Program-made: the position numbers and the translations under genes
Assembly: GCF_009857535.1 (NCBI RefSeq)
Contig: NZ_WWCS01000005.1
Location: 310,001-374,000, forward strand
Direction: 5' to 3'
Source: Duganella margarita
GTDB lineage: Bacteria > Pseudomonadota > Gammaproteobacteria > Burkholderiales > Burkholderiaceae_D
DNA: 64,000 bases
Shown here: positions 35,988 to 45,477 of the stretch, in pieces
Layout of the letters: every line of letters begins with the position of its first letter
Numbering within the stretch: the first letter of the stretch is position 1
The notes under the pieces: generated by a model
Databases searched by the model: none
Told to the model about the DNA's origin: nothing
What the model saw: only the letters and a program-made list of their open reading frames with translations

Positions 35988-36644
35988 TTATTTTTTGGCT
36001 TTGGGGGCGGATTTGGCAGGCTTGGTTTCCGGCGCCAGGGCAATTGGCTTTGGCGGCGGCGCCGGGAAGCTGGGCTTGACCTGGGCTTTGACTTCGATGA
36101 ACTCTTGCTGCTCCGGAATCGGCGCGGCGGCGGGCTTGGCTTTGGGCGGCTTCGGCGGGGCGGCGATGGGTTCGTTGGCGGCGATGACGGCCGCGCTCAC
36201 TGCCGCCGCCAGCGCCGGCGCCGCTTCGGGTATGGACTGCGGTGACGACGCTGTTGGCACGGTTGGCACTGACTGCGCCAATACGGTCGGCTTGGCCGCC
36301 GCCAGTTCGCTGGCTTGCTTGAAGCTGCTCTGGGCGCTTTTGATCAGCTCGGCCTGGGCCGCCGAGGCGATGCTGGCCAGTTCGCGGCCGTAGGCCAGCA
36401 GGCTGTCGAAGCTGCCCTGCTGCTGCGCGCTCAAGGTGAACAGTTCTTTCGGGTCTTTGACGGCCAGCCATTGCTTGGCGGCGGCCGAGGATTTTTCTAC
36501 CGAGGCCTTGGTGGCGTTGAGGTTGAGGGCGATGACTTTTTCGGCGCTCTCGACCGCCGCGCTGGCGAGGGTGTTGAAGATCTGGAATTGCGCTTCTAGT
36601 TGCGATTTCGTGGCTGCGGAAAACTGTTCGGTGATCGAGGACAT
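35988..36644 (-). CDS. Phasin family protein
   Basis: A 218-residue granule-associated protein that coats polyhydroxyalkanoate inclusions. The phasin domain covers residues 1-110 (EQFSAATKSQLEAQFQIFNT, LASAAVESAEKVIALNLNA, YGRELASIASAAQAELIKS). An Ala/Pro-rich linker and a Lys/Pro-rich tail (KPAKSAPKAKK) follow, a layout common in this family. GGAG precedes MSSITEQF. The promoter overlaps a TGCAATGCAA word, and a similar word lies in the leader. Confidence 0.92.
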   Translation of the reverse strand: MSSITEQFSAATKSQLEAQFQIFNTLASAAVESAEKVIALNLNATKASVEKSSAAAKQWLAVKDPKELFTLSAQQQGSFDSLLAYGRELASIASAAQAELIKSAQSSFKQASELAAAKPTVLAQSVPTVPTASSPQSIPEAAPALAAAVSAAVIAANEPIAAPPKPPKAKPAAAPIPEQQEFIEVKAQVKPSFPAPPPKPIALAPETKPAKSAPKAKK

Positions 36645-36664
36645 GGTTTCTCCTGAAATTATGA

Positions 36665-36674
36665 TGCAACGCAA
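36665..36674. promoter_or_regulatory. Candidate PhaR-type site, leader copy
   Basis: TGCAACGCAA lies about 20 bases upstream of the phasin start codon and differs from the word at 36756-36765 by one base. The two could form a paired operator for a phasin repressor such as PhaR. Confidence 0.5.
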
Positions 36675-36739
36675 TAAGCCCATTCTAACGACGATTTTTG
36701 GCGATGGAAAGTTATTTTTTCTACCATGTGCATGCAGGA

Positions 36740-36768
36740 AATATATAAGCCTTAGTGCAATGCAACAA
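36740..36768 (-). promoter_or_regulatory. Phasin promoter with overlapping operator word
   Basis: On the - strand, -35 TTGTTG (36763-36768), 17 bases, -10 TATATT (36740-36745). The word TGCAATGCAA (36756-36765) overlaps the -35 and spacer. Confidence 0.7.
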
Positions 36769-36798
36769 TTGCTGTATTTTGTTGAATATGTCTACAAT
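36769..36798 (+). promoter_or_regulatory. Cytosine deaminase promoter
   Basis: -35 TTGCTG (36769-36774), 18 bases, -10 TACAAT (36793-36798). Its -35 begins at the base next to the phasin -35, so the two promoters are back to back and share regulatory space. Confidence 0.6.
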
Positions 36799-36827
36799 GG
36801 TTTTACTTAAAATCAATGGGAGCGCAG

Positions 36828-38102
36828 ATGGATGTCGTGATACGCAACGCCAATCTGGCCGATGGCCAGCAGGGTGTCGATGTGGCCATCGAGCAGGGCC
36901 GCATCGTCGCGGTCGGACCGCGTCTGGCAGTGCAGGCTGGGCGGGAGGTTGACGCCGACGGTGATCTGCTGAGCACGCCGTTTGTGGATGCGCACTTTCA
37001 TATGGACGCCACGCTCAGCTACGGGCTGCCGCGCGTCAATGCGTCCGGTACGCTGCTGGAGGGCATCGCGCTGTGGGGCGAGCTGAAGCCGCACCTGACC
37101 CAGCAGGCGCTGATCGAGCGCGCCTTGCAATATTGCGACTGGGCGGTGGCGCGCGGCCTGCTGGCGATCCGTTCCCACGTCGATATCTGCGACGACCGCC
37201 TGCTGGCGGTGGAGGCGCTGCTGGAGGTCAAGCGCCGCGTGGCGCCGTATCTGGATTTGCAGCTGGTGGCGTTCCCGCAGGACGGCGTGCTGCGGGCGCC
37301 GAATGCGCTGATCAACCTGAAGCGCGCGATCGGCATGGGCTTCGATGTGGTGGGCGGTATTCCCCATTTCGAGCGCACCATGGCCGATGGCGCCGAGTCG
37401 GTGCGCATTCTGTGCGAGTACGCCGCCGACCAGGGCTTGATGGTGGATATGCATTGCGATGAGTCGGACGATCCGATGTCGCGTCATATCGAGACGCTGG
37501 CCTATCAGAGCAACCGCCTCGGCCTGCACGGCCGCGTCACCGGCTCGCACCTGACGTCGATGCATTCGATGGACAATTACTACGTCAGCAAGCTGCTGCC
37601 GCTGATGCGCGAAGCCGGCGTCAATGCCATCGCCAATCCGCTGATCAATATCACGCTGCAGGGCCGTCACGATAGCTATCCGAAGCGGCGCGGCATGACG
37701 CGGGTGCCGGAGCTGCTGGCGGCCGGCATCCCGGTCGCCTTCGGCCACGATTGCGTGATGGACCCGTGGTACAGCCTGGGCTCGGGCGATATGCTGGAGG
37801 TGGCGCATATGGGCCTGCACGTGGCGCAGATGACCGGTCAGGAGGCGATGCGCGATTGCTTCCGCGCCGTCACCAGCACGCCAGCCGCCATCCTCGGGCT
37901 GCAAGGCTACGGCGTGGCGCCCGGTTGCCACGCCGATCTGGTGCTGCTGGACGCGGCCGACCCGGTGGAGGCGATCCGCCTGCGCGCCGCGCGCCGCATG
38001 GTGATGCGTCGAGGCAAAATTATTGCCGAGTCGCCACGCGCGCATGCGCGGCTGAGCTTGCCGGGCCGGCCGGACAGTGTGAATTTCCGCCTGAACCGCT
38101 AG
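36828..38102 (+). CDS. Cytosine deaminase-like amidohydrolase
   Basis: A 424-residue metal-dependent hydrolase close to CodA, which deaminates cytosine to uracil for pyrimidine salvage. Metal and active-site marks are FVDAHFHMDATLSYG, IRSHVDICDDRL, MHCDESDDPMSRH, SHLTSMHSM and FGHDCVMDPWYSLGSGDM. The last carries the catalytic Asp of CodA's HDDVFDPW. Relatives act on other ring amines (for example N-isopropylammelide), so activity on cytosine is likely but not certain. The start is the ATG with GGGAG before it, not the ATG 12 bases earlier. No permease gene lies beside it. Confidence 0.87.
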   Translation: MDVVIRNANLADGQQGVDVAIEQGRIVAVGPRLAVQAGREVDADGDLLSTPFVDAHFHMDATLSYGLPRVNASGTLLEGIALWGELKPHLTQQALIERALQYCDWAVARGLLAIRSHVDICDDRLLAVEALLEVKRRVAPYLDLQLVAFPQDGVLRAPNALINLKRAIGMGFDVVGGIPHFERTMADGAESVRILCEYAADQGLMVDMHCDESDDPMSRHIETLAYQSNRLGLHGRVTGSHLTSMHSMDNYYVSKLLPLMREAGVNAIANPLINITLQGRHDSYPKRRGMTRVPELLAAGIPVAFGHDCVMDPWYSLGSGDMLEVAHMGLHVAQMTGQEAMRDCFRAVTSTPAAILGLQGYGVAPGCHADLVLLDAADPVEAIRLRAARRMVMRRGKIIAESPRAHARLSLPGRPDSVNFRLNR

Positions 38103-38170
38103 GATGCGGGCTGGACTTGAGGGCGGAAATCCATGACAATTGAACACGGTTTAATGCGCCTGGAGCTGCC

Positions 38171-38692
38171 TTGAAAGAAATCGCCATCCGCCCCGCCACG
38201 GAAGCCGACTTCGGCGCCATGTGGGACATATTTCAGGAACTGATCGCCAGCGGCGACACCTATTATTTTGCCGCCGATACCAGTCGCGAGGATTGCCATG
38301 CCTACTGGTTCGGTCCCGGCCTGCAGAGTTATGTGGCCATCCACAACGGCGAGCGGCTGGTCGGCATGTATCGCTTGATGCCCAACCAGCGCGACCGCGG
38401 CGCCCATGTGGCCAATGCCTCGTTCATGGTCAGCCCGGCGGCGCAGGGCGTCGGCGTCGGCAAGCTGCTGGGCGCCGATTGCCTGGAACGCGCCCGCGCC
38501 GAAGGCTATCTGGCGATGCAGTTCAATTACGTGGTCAGCTCGAATATGCCGGCGGTGCTGCTGTGGAAGAAGCTGGGCTTTTCCATTGTCGGCACCTTGC
38601 CGCGCGCATACCGCCACCAGTATCTCGGCTTTGTCGATGTGTACGTCATGTACCAGTTGCTGGAGGATCCGTCGCACTGGCCGGACGCATGA
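38171..38692 (+). CDS. GNAT-family N-acetyltransferase
   Basis: A 173-residue acetyl-CoA-dependent transferase. The fold marks are IRPATEADFGAMWDIF, GMYRLMPNQRDRG, the acetyl-CoA loop VSPAAQGVGVGKLLG and NMPAVLLWKKLGFSIVGTLP. The start codon is TTG, supported by TGGAG six bases upstream. It overlaps the next GNAT gene by four bases (ATGA). Substrate unknown. Confidence 0.9.
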   Translation: MKEIAIRPATEADFGAMWDIFQELIASGDTYYFAADTSREDCHAYWFGPGLQSYVAIHNGERLVGMYRLMPNQRDRGAHVANASFMVSPAAQGVGVGKLLGADCLERARAEGYLAMQFNYVVSSNMPAVLLWKKLGFSIVGTLPRAYRHQYLGFVDVYVMYQLLEDPSHWPDA

Positions 38693-39201
38693 AGATCCTC
38701 GACACCGAACGCCTGCGCCTGCGCACCATCACGCCCGACGACGCGGCGTTCTATTATGCGCTGGTCAACGATCCGAGCTGGATCGAACATATCGGCGACA
38801 AGGGCATCCGCAGCGTGGAGGGGGCGCGCATCGCCATCATCGACGGGCCGTGCGCGATGCAGCAGCGCCTTGGGCATTCGCTGTATGTGATGGAGCGCAA
38901 GAGCGACGGCCAGGCGCTCGGCTTGTGCGGACTGATCAAGCGCGACAGCCTGCCGGATGTCGATATCGGCTACGCCATCCGGCCGGCCTATTTTGGCCAG
39001 GGCTATACCTATGAAGCGGCGTCGGCAGTGGTGGCGTATGCGCGCGATGTGCTGGGCCTGAAGCGGCTGATGGGCATCACCAATCCGCACAACACGGTGT
39101 CGATCAATCTGCTGGCCAAGCTGGGCCTGACGTTTATTGAACACAAAGCGCTGCCGCCCGATAATCGTCCTACCAACATTTACCAGCTCGCGCTGGCCTA
39201 G
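38689..39201 (+). CDS. GNAT acetyltransferase, RimJ/RimL-like
   Basis: A 170-residue transferase of the RimJ/RimL type: TERLRLRTITPDDAAFYYAL, GLCGLIKRDSLPDVDIGYAI, then the cofactor loop YFGQGYTYEAASAVVAYA and ITNPHNTVSINLLAKLGL. Such enzymes acetylate protein N-termini or small amines. Its ATG is inside the stop of the preceding GNAT gene, so the two are translationally coupled although only distantly alike. Confidence 0.92.
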   Translation: MKILDTERLRLRTITPDDAAFYYALVNDPSWIEHIGDKGIRSVEGARIAIIDGPCAMQQRLGHSLYVMERKSDGQALGLCGLIKRDSLPDVDIGYAIRPAYFGQGYTYEAASAVVAYARDVLGLKRLMGITNPHNTVSINLLAKLGLTFIEHKALPPDNRPTNIYQLALA

Positions 39202-39337
39202 CGTGGTGATTTGATAGATTTTTTCGGCGCGATATAGCAAGATGGATGCCGGGCACTGACGATTGCCTGTTCCCCAAACAACGGAACCAATTAAGCACAG
39301 CAAGCTTGTCTGAATTGAATTCTTGAAAGGGGCAGTC

Positions 39338-40960
39338 ATGAAACTCGCCAATCTGAAGATCGGTGTGCGTCTGGGCCTGTTGGGGGCGTTCTTCTTCCTG
39401 GCGCTGGCGATCGTCGCGCTGGCCGGCTGGCGCGCCCTGGACAGCAGTAACACGCGCAGCGCGCAAGCGCTGGCGCGCTCGGTGGCGCTGAGCCAGGCCA
39501 TCGACACCGCGCGCAGCGCGCAGGTGGAATTCAAAATCCAGGTCCAGGAATGGAAGAACATCCTGGTGCGCGGCAATGATCCCGCCCAACTCGACAAATA
39601 CAGCAAGGCCTTCGTCAAGGGCGGCGAGAGCACGCGCGGCGAGCTGCAAAAGCTCGATGGCCTGCTTGGCAAGCTGGACCTTAAAACGCCGCTGGTGGGG
39701 GAGGCGATGCAAACCCAGAACGAACTGGTGGCGCGCTACCTGGAGGCGTTGAAAAAATACGACTCGGCCAATCCCGACAGCGCGCACGTGGTGGACAAAC
39801 TGGTCAAAGGCATGGACCGCGAGCCGACCAAGAAAATCGATGACATCGTCGCTTTCATCGGCAAGGAGTCGGGACGGCTGATCGCGGCGATCGAGGAGGA
39901 AAGCAGCGCCGCTTACCGGCAGACGCTGGTCACCATGGGCGTCACGCTGCTGGTGACGGTGGTGGTGGGCGTGTTGACGGTGACGTCGCTGATCCGCAGC
40001 ATCACGCGGCCGCTGGACGCCGCCGTCAGCGTGGCGCAAACGGTGGCCGCCGGCGATCTGCGCAGCGAGGTGACGGTCAACAGTACCGATGAAATCGGCG
40101 ATCTGCTGGGCGCGCTGAAGACGATGCAGCATAACCTGAGCGCCATCGTCGGCCAGGTGCGCACGGGAACGGAGACCATCCACGGCGCCTCGGTCGAGAT
40201 TGCGGCGGGTAATCTGGACCTGTCGGGCCGCACCGAGGAGCAGGCCAGTGCGCTGGAGGAGACGGCGGCGGCCATGGTGGAACTGACCGCCACCGTCAAG
40301 CAGAACAATGAGAACGCGGCCGAGGCCTGCCGTCTGGCCGACACTGCCCGCGATGTGGCGGCGCGCGGCGGCAATGCGGTGGCGCAGATGGTGCGCACCA
40401 TGGGCGAGATCAACGACAGTTCGCGCCAGATTGCCGACATCATCGGCGTGATCGACGGCATTGCGTTCCAGACCAATATCCTGGCGCTGAACGCGGCGGT
40501 GGAGGCCGCGCGCGCCGGCGAGCAGGGGCGCGGCTTTGCGGTGGTGGCGTCGGAAGTGCGGACGCTGGCGCAACGCTCGGCGGCGGCGGCGCGTGAGATC
40601 AAGGAGCTGATCGGCACCTCGGTCGGCCGGGTGGAGGCGGGCAGCCGGCTGGTCGGCCAGGCCGGCGAGACGATGAGCGAGGTGGAGGCCAGCGTGCAGC
40701 GCGTCACCGCCATCATCGGCGACATTTCGGCGGCCAGCGGCGAGCAGCGCGACGGCATCGAGCAGATCAGCATGGCCATCAACCAGATGGACAGCGTGAC
40801 GCAGCAGAACGCGGCGCTGGTGGAGGAGGCCGCCGCAGCCGCCGAGTCGCTGGAGCAGCAGGCGGCCAGGCTGTCGGAGGCGGTCAGCATCTTCAAGCTG
40901 CACGGGCCGGCGGGCGCGGCGCCGTTGGCGCGCCGCCGCCCCTTGCAGCTGGCTGGCTGA
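39338..40960 (+). CDS. Methyl-accepting chemotaxis protein
   Basis: A 540-residue chemoreceptor: membrane spans at about residues 10-34 and 190-215, a periplasmic four-helix-bundle sensor between them, a HAMP domain ([20 protein letters not shown]) and a signalling domain with the highly conserved tip [20 protein letters not shown] and [17 protein letters not shown]. It lacks the C-terminal pentapeptide tether for CheR. Start MKLANLKIG has AAAGGGG upstream. The ligand is unknown. Confidence 0.93.
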   Translation: MKLANLKIGVRLGLLGAFFFLALAIVALAGWRALDSSNTRSAQALARSVALSQAIDTARSAQVEFKIQVQEWKNILVRGNDPAQLDKYSKAFVKGGESTRGELQKLDGLLGKLDLKTPLVGEAMQTQNELVARYLEALKKYDSANPDSAHVVDKLVKGMDREPTKKIDDIVAFIGKESGRLIAAIEEESSAAYRQTLVTMGVTLLVTVVVGVLTVTSLIRSITRPLDAAVSVAQTVAAGDLRSEVTVNSTDEIGDLLGALKTMQHNLSAIVGQVRTGTETIHGASVEIAAGNLDLSGRTEEQASALEETAAAMVELTATVKQNNENAAEACRLADTARDVAARGGNAVAQMVRTMGEINDSSRQIADIIGVIDGIAFQTNILALNAAVEAARAGEQGRGFAVVASEVRTLAQRSAAAAREIKELIGTSVGRVEAGSRLVGQAGETMSEVEASVQRVTAIIGDISAASGEQRDGIEQISMAINQMDSVTQQNAALVEEAAAAAESLEQQAARLSEAVSIFKLHGPAGAAPLARRRPLQLAG

Positions 40961-41074
40961 AAATTGCCACACGCCGTTTGATGCGCCTCAAGCGGGCGGC
41001 TGAACGGCTCATCGGGCGCGGCCTGATCCACTATCATTCCCTCTTCCGCACTGCAGCCGACGAAGAGGGACAGC

Positions 41075-42526
41075 ATGAACAGCATATGGCCGGTAGCGGC
41101 CGGCGTTGCGCCATGTTTGCTGGCGCTGGCGGCCGGTCAATGGCAGGCGCGCGGCCTGCGCGCGCGCTGCGCCCAGTTGCAGGCGGCGCTGGTGGCGCAG
41201 CGCGACAATGAGATGCGGCTGGATTTCATTGCACATCACGACAGCCTGACCGGCCTGCCCAATCGCTTGCAGTTCCAGATGCAGCTGGAGCACGGCGTGG
41301 CGTATGCACGCCGCCACGAGAGTTTGCTGGCGGTGCTGTTTGTCGATATCGACCGCTTTAAAACCATTAACGACACGCTGGGGCACGACGCCGGCGACCA
41401 GGTGCTGGTGCAGTTTGCCCAGCGCCTGCGCCAGTGCGTGCGCGAGGTCGATACGGTGGCGCGCCAGGGCGGCGACGAGTTCATCGTGCTGCTGACGGAG
41501 CTGCACAACGGCGCCGATGCGCAGCAGGTGGCGGAGAAGATCATGAACACCATCGCCGAGCCGTTTATGGTCAATGGCGACCTGCTGGACGTGGCGGCCA
41601 GCATCGGCGTGGCGGTGTATCCGGATGACGATGAGGATATCGAAACGCTGATCGAGAAGGCGGATCTGGCGATGTATGCGGCCAAGCAGCGCGGCAAGGG
41701 CGCCAGTCTGCGCTTCCTGCCCAGCATGCAGGCCAAGGCGTATTCGCGGCTGATCCTGGAGACGGCGCTGCGTCACGCGCTGGACCACGATGAGTTCATT
41801 CTGACCTATCAACCCAAGCTGGACCTGAAGCGGCAGCAGATCACCGGCGTCAAGGCGCTGCTGCGCTGGAAGCATCCGGAGCTGGGCGTGGTGATGCCGC
41901 TGGATTTTCTGCCGGTGCTGGAGCAGAGTGCGCTGATCATGCCGGTCGGGGCATGGGTGATGGCGACTGCGGCGGAGCAGGCGCGCCACTGGCTGGAGCA
42001 GGGCATGGCGCTGACGGTGGCGGTGCACCTGTCGCCGCGGCAGTTCTTCCACAAGGATATCGTGCCGAGTTTTGCGGCGATACTGGAGAAGGCCGGGGTG
42101 CCGGGGCGCTGCATCGAGCTGGAGATCACCGAGGCGATGCTGATCGATAAAAACCAGAACGCGGAGGAGATCGTACAGCAGCTCAAGCAGCTGGGCGTGC
42201 GGATTGCAATCAGCGATTTCGGCACCGGCTACGCGTCGCTGAATTATCTGCGGCGTTTCCCGGTGGATGTGGTGAAGATCGACAAGTCGTTCGTCGACGA
42301 TCTGGCGCGCGGCGGGGCGATGGTGCGGGCGATTATCGAGATGGCGCATACGCTCGGCATGCAGGTGATTGCGGCGGGCGTCGAGACCCCGGATCAGCTG
42401 GCGCAGTTGCAGCAGATGGCGTGCGATGAGGCGTTTGGCTTCTGCATCAGCGCGGCGGTGTCGGCGGATGAGGTGGAGTTGCTGCTGGCGGGCGGCCAGC
42501 AGCAGGTGGCGGCGCTTACTTCTTGA
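41075..42526 (+). CDS. GGDEF-EAL protein with decayed EAL domain
   Basis: A 483-residue protein: short hydrophobic N-terminus (residues 5-22), a GGDEF domain with intact RQGGDEFIVLL, DSLTGLPNR and VDIDRFKTIND, and an EAL domain that has lost metal ligands. The EAL motif is KAL (Lys260), the usual DDFGTG is SDFGTG (Ser380), the Asn of VNLS is His (VHLSPRQF), and the end motif is FGFCIS instead of QGYLFS. LEITEAMLID and KIDKSF remain. It should therefore be a diguanylate cyclase whose EAL part serves as a binding or regulatory module; this is inference. The stop overlaps the glycosidase stop by 11 bases. Confidence 0.9.
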   Translation: MNSIWPVAAGVAPCLLALAAGQWQARGLRARCAQLQAALVAQRDNEMRLDFIAHHDSLTGLPNRLQFQMQLEHGVAYARRHESLLAVLFVDIDRFKTINDTLGHDAGDQVLVQFAQRLRQCVREVDTVARQGGDEFIVLLTELHNGADAQQVAEKIMNTIAEPFMVNGDLLDVAASIGVAVYPDDDEDIETLIEKADLAMYAAKQRGKGASLRFLPSMQAKAYSRLILETALRHALDHDEFILTYQPKLDLKRQQITGVKALLRWKHPELGVVMPLDFLPVLEQSALIMPVGAWVMATAAEQARHWLEQGMALTVAVHLSPRQFFHKDIVPSFAAILEKAGVPGRCIELEITEAMLIDKNQNAEEIVQQLKQLGVRIAISDFGTGYASLNYLRRFPVDVVKIDKSFVDDLARGGAMVRAIIEMAHTLGMQVIAAGVETPDQLAQLQQMACDEAFGFCISAAVSADEVELLLAGGQQQVAALTS

Positions 42527-45005
42527 TTTTAGCTGTCGGCATAATGCGCACGGCGTCGATGTCGAACTTGTTGGATGGTCCCCGGACGCCACCTGCATCG
42601 CTGTAGGTGGCGTTGTTCTTCATGTAGCTCATGTTGTAGAAGTCTTCCAGTTGCAGCGTGTAGCTGCCGGGCTTTAACGCGGCGCGCAGTGGCGTCGAGT
42701 ATTTGGCGCCTTCATTGGCCGGGGAGTGCGGCAGCTGCACCACGCTACCGGCGATGGTGGCGCCGCTACCGTCTTTCAGCGAGGCCCATTTGACGCCGCC
42801 ACTGATGCCCAGGTTGATCTGGTGCGCAGTGTTGCGGTATTTGATCTGCAGCGCGTAGTCGCCTGCGCTGTCTACCTTGAAGGCTTGCGCGAAGGTGTCC
42901 GACGGCGCGCCCCAGGCGGCGCGGGAGACGGCGATTTCCTGGCCGTTGTTCAGGCAGGCGGGCATGCTGTGGTGGCTGCGGTTGCCGGAGCGCGTGTACA
43001 CGGCTTCCACCGCGTAGCAGGCATTGCCTTCCTTGCCGGCGTGGCGGTCGGACCACATGTTGGCGCTGATGCGCGGGCCGACCAACTGGCCGTTGCGGTA
43101 GATGTTGTAGACGATTGCGTCTCCCGCCGCCTTGTCACCCGCGCCGCCAATCACACCGCCATCGATGTGCAACGTCGGAAAGCCGTAGGCGCCGCGTTCC
43201 AATTTGGCGATGCGCGGTTCGGCCGGCGCGTAGACTGCAGCGTCCTGCACCAGCGGCCCGGCGGTCACGCTGCGCTTGGTCTGCTGGCCCGGCAGCAGTT
43301 TGCCGAGTCGGATCTCGATGCTGTTGTCATCGCCCAGCGCATCCCACGCCAGCGCCGCGCTGGCAGGCTTGCCGTTCAGCGTGATGGCGGCAACCTCGTA
43401 GTAACCTTCGCCCGTGACGGTGGCCGGTAGCTGCACGCGCACGGCGATGCGCTTGCCGCGCAGCGTCAGCTGATTCAGCGCGATTGCGTCGCTGCCGGCA
43501 AACGTCTCGCGCCGCAGCCGCGCTGTGATGAACGGCCGCACGGCGATGCCGTCATTGGTGGTCTGTACGCCAAACACGCTGCCCACCACCATGCCCAGGT
43601 AGCCGCCGACAGACCACAGCTGGCGGCGCGAGTTGACCACCGGGCCACTCAATTTACCGTCGTCCAGCATCGGCTGGCCGGACAGCCACTCCAGGTTCTC
43701 CATATTGGACAAGTTGGTGGCGGCCCCGCGCATCAGGGTGGCGTAGGCGGCATCGGCCACGGCGACGTTGCCGCCTATGGCTGCCGCCTTCAGGCCGTAC
43801 GCGGTGACGAACGGCCACATGGCGCGGTTGTGGTAGACGGCGGTATTGGCCTGCTGCGGCCAGATCACCGGCGCGCCGAGCGGGCCGTGCGGATAGTGGG
43901 CGAGGATGCTGGCGGCCTGCCGCTGGTCGGCGATGCCGGTGATGATGGCCAGCGCTTGTCCCAGCCATTCATATTTATAAAGCGCTGCGCCGTCGAAGTG
44001 GCCGGCGGTGACGCTGCTGTACATGCCGCTGTCGGCCTGCCAGAAGCGCTGGTTGATGGCGGTCTTCAGCGCGGCGGCCCAGCCGCTGTAACGTGCGGCG
44101 GTGGCGGCGTCGCCTTGTTCGCTGGCCAGTTGCGCGGCCAGCGTCAGCGCCTTGTAGTGGGCGGCGTTGGTGGACAGCGCCTTGGAGGTGGCCATGTACG
44201 ACAGTTCGTTCGGCAGCCAGGCGGCGTAGCTTTGTTCGCGCCAGTCGAGGAAGGATTCTTCGCCGTTGTACAAGCCGTCGGCGGCGTCCCAGATGGCGAT
44301 GCGGTCGTTGTCCAGCGTGTTGCGCAGCGCGTGCAGCGCTTGCTGCGCGAAGGCCTGGCGTTCGGCCGGCGGCAGGGCTTTCAAGGCTTCGTCGGCGCCG
44401 AAGGCCCAGCTGACGCGGTCGGTGCTGACCGGCCAGCTGCCGCCGCTGCCGGTGTCCTGCACGATCTGGTAGCCGTCGCCGGCGGCGTGCGCGCCGGCCG
44501 TGACGCCGTCGCGGTAGCCGGCCAGCTTGAACGCCAGCGAGTTGCGGGTGCGCTGCGGGTCGAGCATGCCGAGGCCCAGCGCGGCGGCGTAGGACAGGTC
44601 GCGGGTCCACACGTAGTGCCACAGCTCGCCGGTTTCAAAGCAGTCGCAGGGGATGGCGTCGCCCCCGTTGTAGCTGCCGTCGCGGATTTCGCTGACGGAG
44701 TCGAGCTTCATCTCGGCGCCTGCCAGCGCAAACAGGGCGTCGAAGGCGAGGTCGCCGCTGCGGACGGTCGGCAGGGCAGCGCTCTCGGCGTAGCTGATTG
44801 CCTGTTTGCCGCCTTCGCGCACCGTCATGGTGGTCGATTGGGTGTAGCTGCGCAGCGCGGCACCGGCGTCCGGCGTGGCGTAACGCACGGTTTCCTGTTT
44901 GCCATCCCAGGTCGGATAGCTGGCCGTGGCGGTGGCGTCGGCGGCTTGGGCAATGGCGGCGGTGAGCGCGGGCAGGGATAGCAGCAGCGCGGTGATGGGC
45001 TTCAT
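42516..45005 (-). CDS. Secreted six-hairpin (alpha/alpha)6 glycoside hydrolase
   Basis: An 829-residue exported enzyme. It has a signal peptide (residues 1-21, ending AQA), a central (alpha/alpha)6 barrel (about 90-520) with ELWHYVWTRDLSYAAALGLG, WREQSYAAWLPNELSY, YKYEWLGQALAII and YHNRAMWPFVTAYGLKAAA, and a C-terminal beta part (about 540-829) with carbohydrate-binding features (WASLKDGSGATIAG, YTLQLEDFYNMSY). The barrel resembles glucodextranase- and debranching-enzyme-like families, but I cannot fix the GH number. It is divergent from a TonB-dependent receptor and lies in an alpha-glucan locus, so alpha-glucan is the likely substrate. Confidence 0.78.
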   Translation of the reverse strand: MKPITALLLSLPALTAAIAQAADATATASYPTWDGKQETVRYATPDAGAALRSYTQSTTMTVREGGKQAISYAESAALPTVRSGDLAFDALFALAGAEMKLDSVSEIRDGSYNGGDAIPCDCFETGELWHYVWTRDLSYAAALGLGMLDPQRTRNSLAFKLAGYRDGVTAGAHAAGDGYQIVQDTGSGGSWPVSTDRVSWAFGADEALKALPPAERQAFAQQALHALRNTLDNDRIAIWDAADGLYNGEESFLDWREQSYAAWLPNELSYMATSKALSTNAAHYKALTLAAQLASEQGDAATAARYSGWAAALKTAINQRFWQADSGMYSSVTAGHFDGAALYKYEWLGQALAIITGIADQRQAASILAHYPHGPLGAPVIWPQQANTAVYHNRAMWPFVTAYGLKAAAIGGNVAVADAAYATLMRGAATNLSNMENLEWLSGQPMLDDGKLSGPVVNSRRQLWSVGGYLGMVVGSVFGVQTTNDGIAVRPFITARLRRETFAGSDAIALNQLTLRGKRIAVRVQLPATVTGEGYYEVAAITLNGKPASAALAWDALGDDNSIEIRLGKLLPGQQTKRSVTAGPLVQDAAVYAPAEPRIAKLERGAYGFPTLHIDGGVIGGAGDKAAGDAIVYNIYRNGQLVGPRISANMWSDRHAGKEGNACYAVEAVYTRSGNRSHHSMPACLNNGQEIAVSRAAWGAPSDTFAQAFKVDSAGDYALQIKYRNTAHQINLGISGGVKWASLKDGSGATIAGSVVQLPHSPANEGAKYSTPLRAALKPGSYTLQLEDFYNMSYMKNNATYSDAGGVRGPSNKFDIDAVRIMPTAKIKK

Positions 45006-45016
45006 TGATTGTTCTC

Positions 45017-45031
45017 CGTAGTCGTACTACA
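45017..45031. promoter_or_regulatory. Palindromic operator, copy A
   Basis: CGTAGTCGTACTACA matches the palindrome TGTAGT-N3-ACTACA except for the first base. It lies 12 bases upstream of the glycosidase ATG, so a bound protein would block its expression. Its form suits a LacI-type sugar repressor. Confidence 0.6.
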
Positions 45032-45231
45032 TGCCCGTATTTTTTGCCCGACTGGGCTTAGGCTATTGATTTTTCGAAAGAATACTCTTAAAAGTCGCCG
45101 CCATCAAACGCGGCTGGCTGACTTAAATTGAGTTCAAATACAGCTTGCACCGTTTTTCGCCGTCGCTCGCGCCGGTCGGCGCAGGAAAACTGGCATTCAC
45201 TTACAGAAAATGCCGGTTTTTGCCGATAAAC

Positions 45232-45246
45232 TGTAGTTCTACTACA
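45232..45246. promoter_or_regulatory. Palindromic operator, copy B
   Basis: TGTAGTTCTACTACA, a perfect 6-bp inverted repeat with a 3-base centre, in the middle of the same divergent region, 232 bases before the receptor start. Confidence 0.6.
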
Positions 45247-45477
45247 TCGTGGTCAATCAAATCCTGTAGCCGAAATACAACGCCTACCCCGATATCGTAG
45301 GGCGAGCCTTGATATCCGGGGCTGGTATTACGTAGTGGCCGGGAAGTTTGATTGACACCGAATCTAGTTTTAGTACAAAATTCTTTCCAGAACGTCTTTA
45401 GAACGTTGCAATTCCTTGGATCCCGTGGTTGCTGCAGTTGCGGGACTTATATTTGTGTCATTCAGAGGGGACATTAA

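Larger units (their letters stand above)
45006..45477. promoter_or_regulatory. Divergent control region of glycosidase and receptor genes
   Basis: The 472 bases between the two divergent starts contain no credible gene. They hold two copies of the palindrome TGTAGT-N3-ACTACA (separately listed), an A/T-richer part near 45355-45400, and GAGGGGA as ribosome-binding site of the receptor. No clear sigma-70 promoter was recognised. Confidence 0.6.

Noticed and set aside
35971..35999. A CAAAAAATA ... TATTTTTTG inverted repeat at the phasin end
   Set aside because: It is pure A/T pairing and lies partly over the Lys codons of the phasin tail, so it is explained by coding plus chance.
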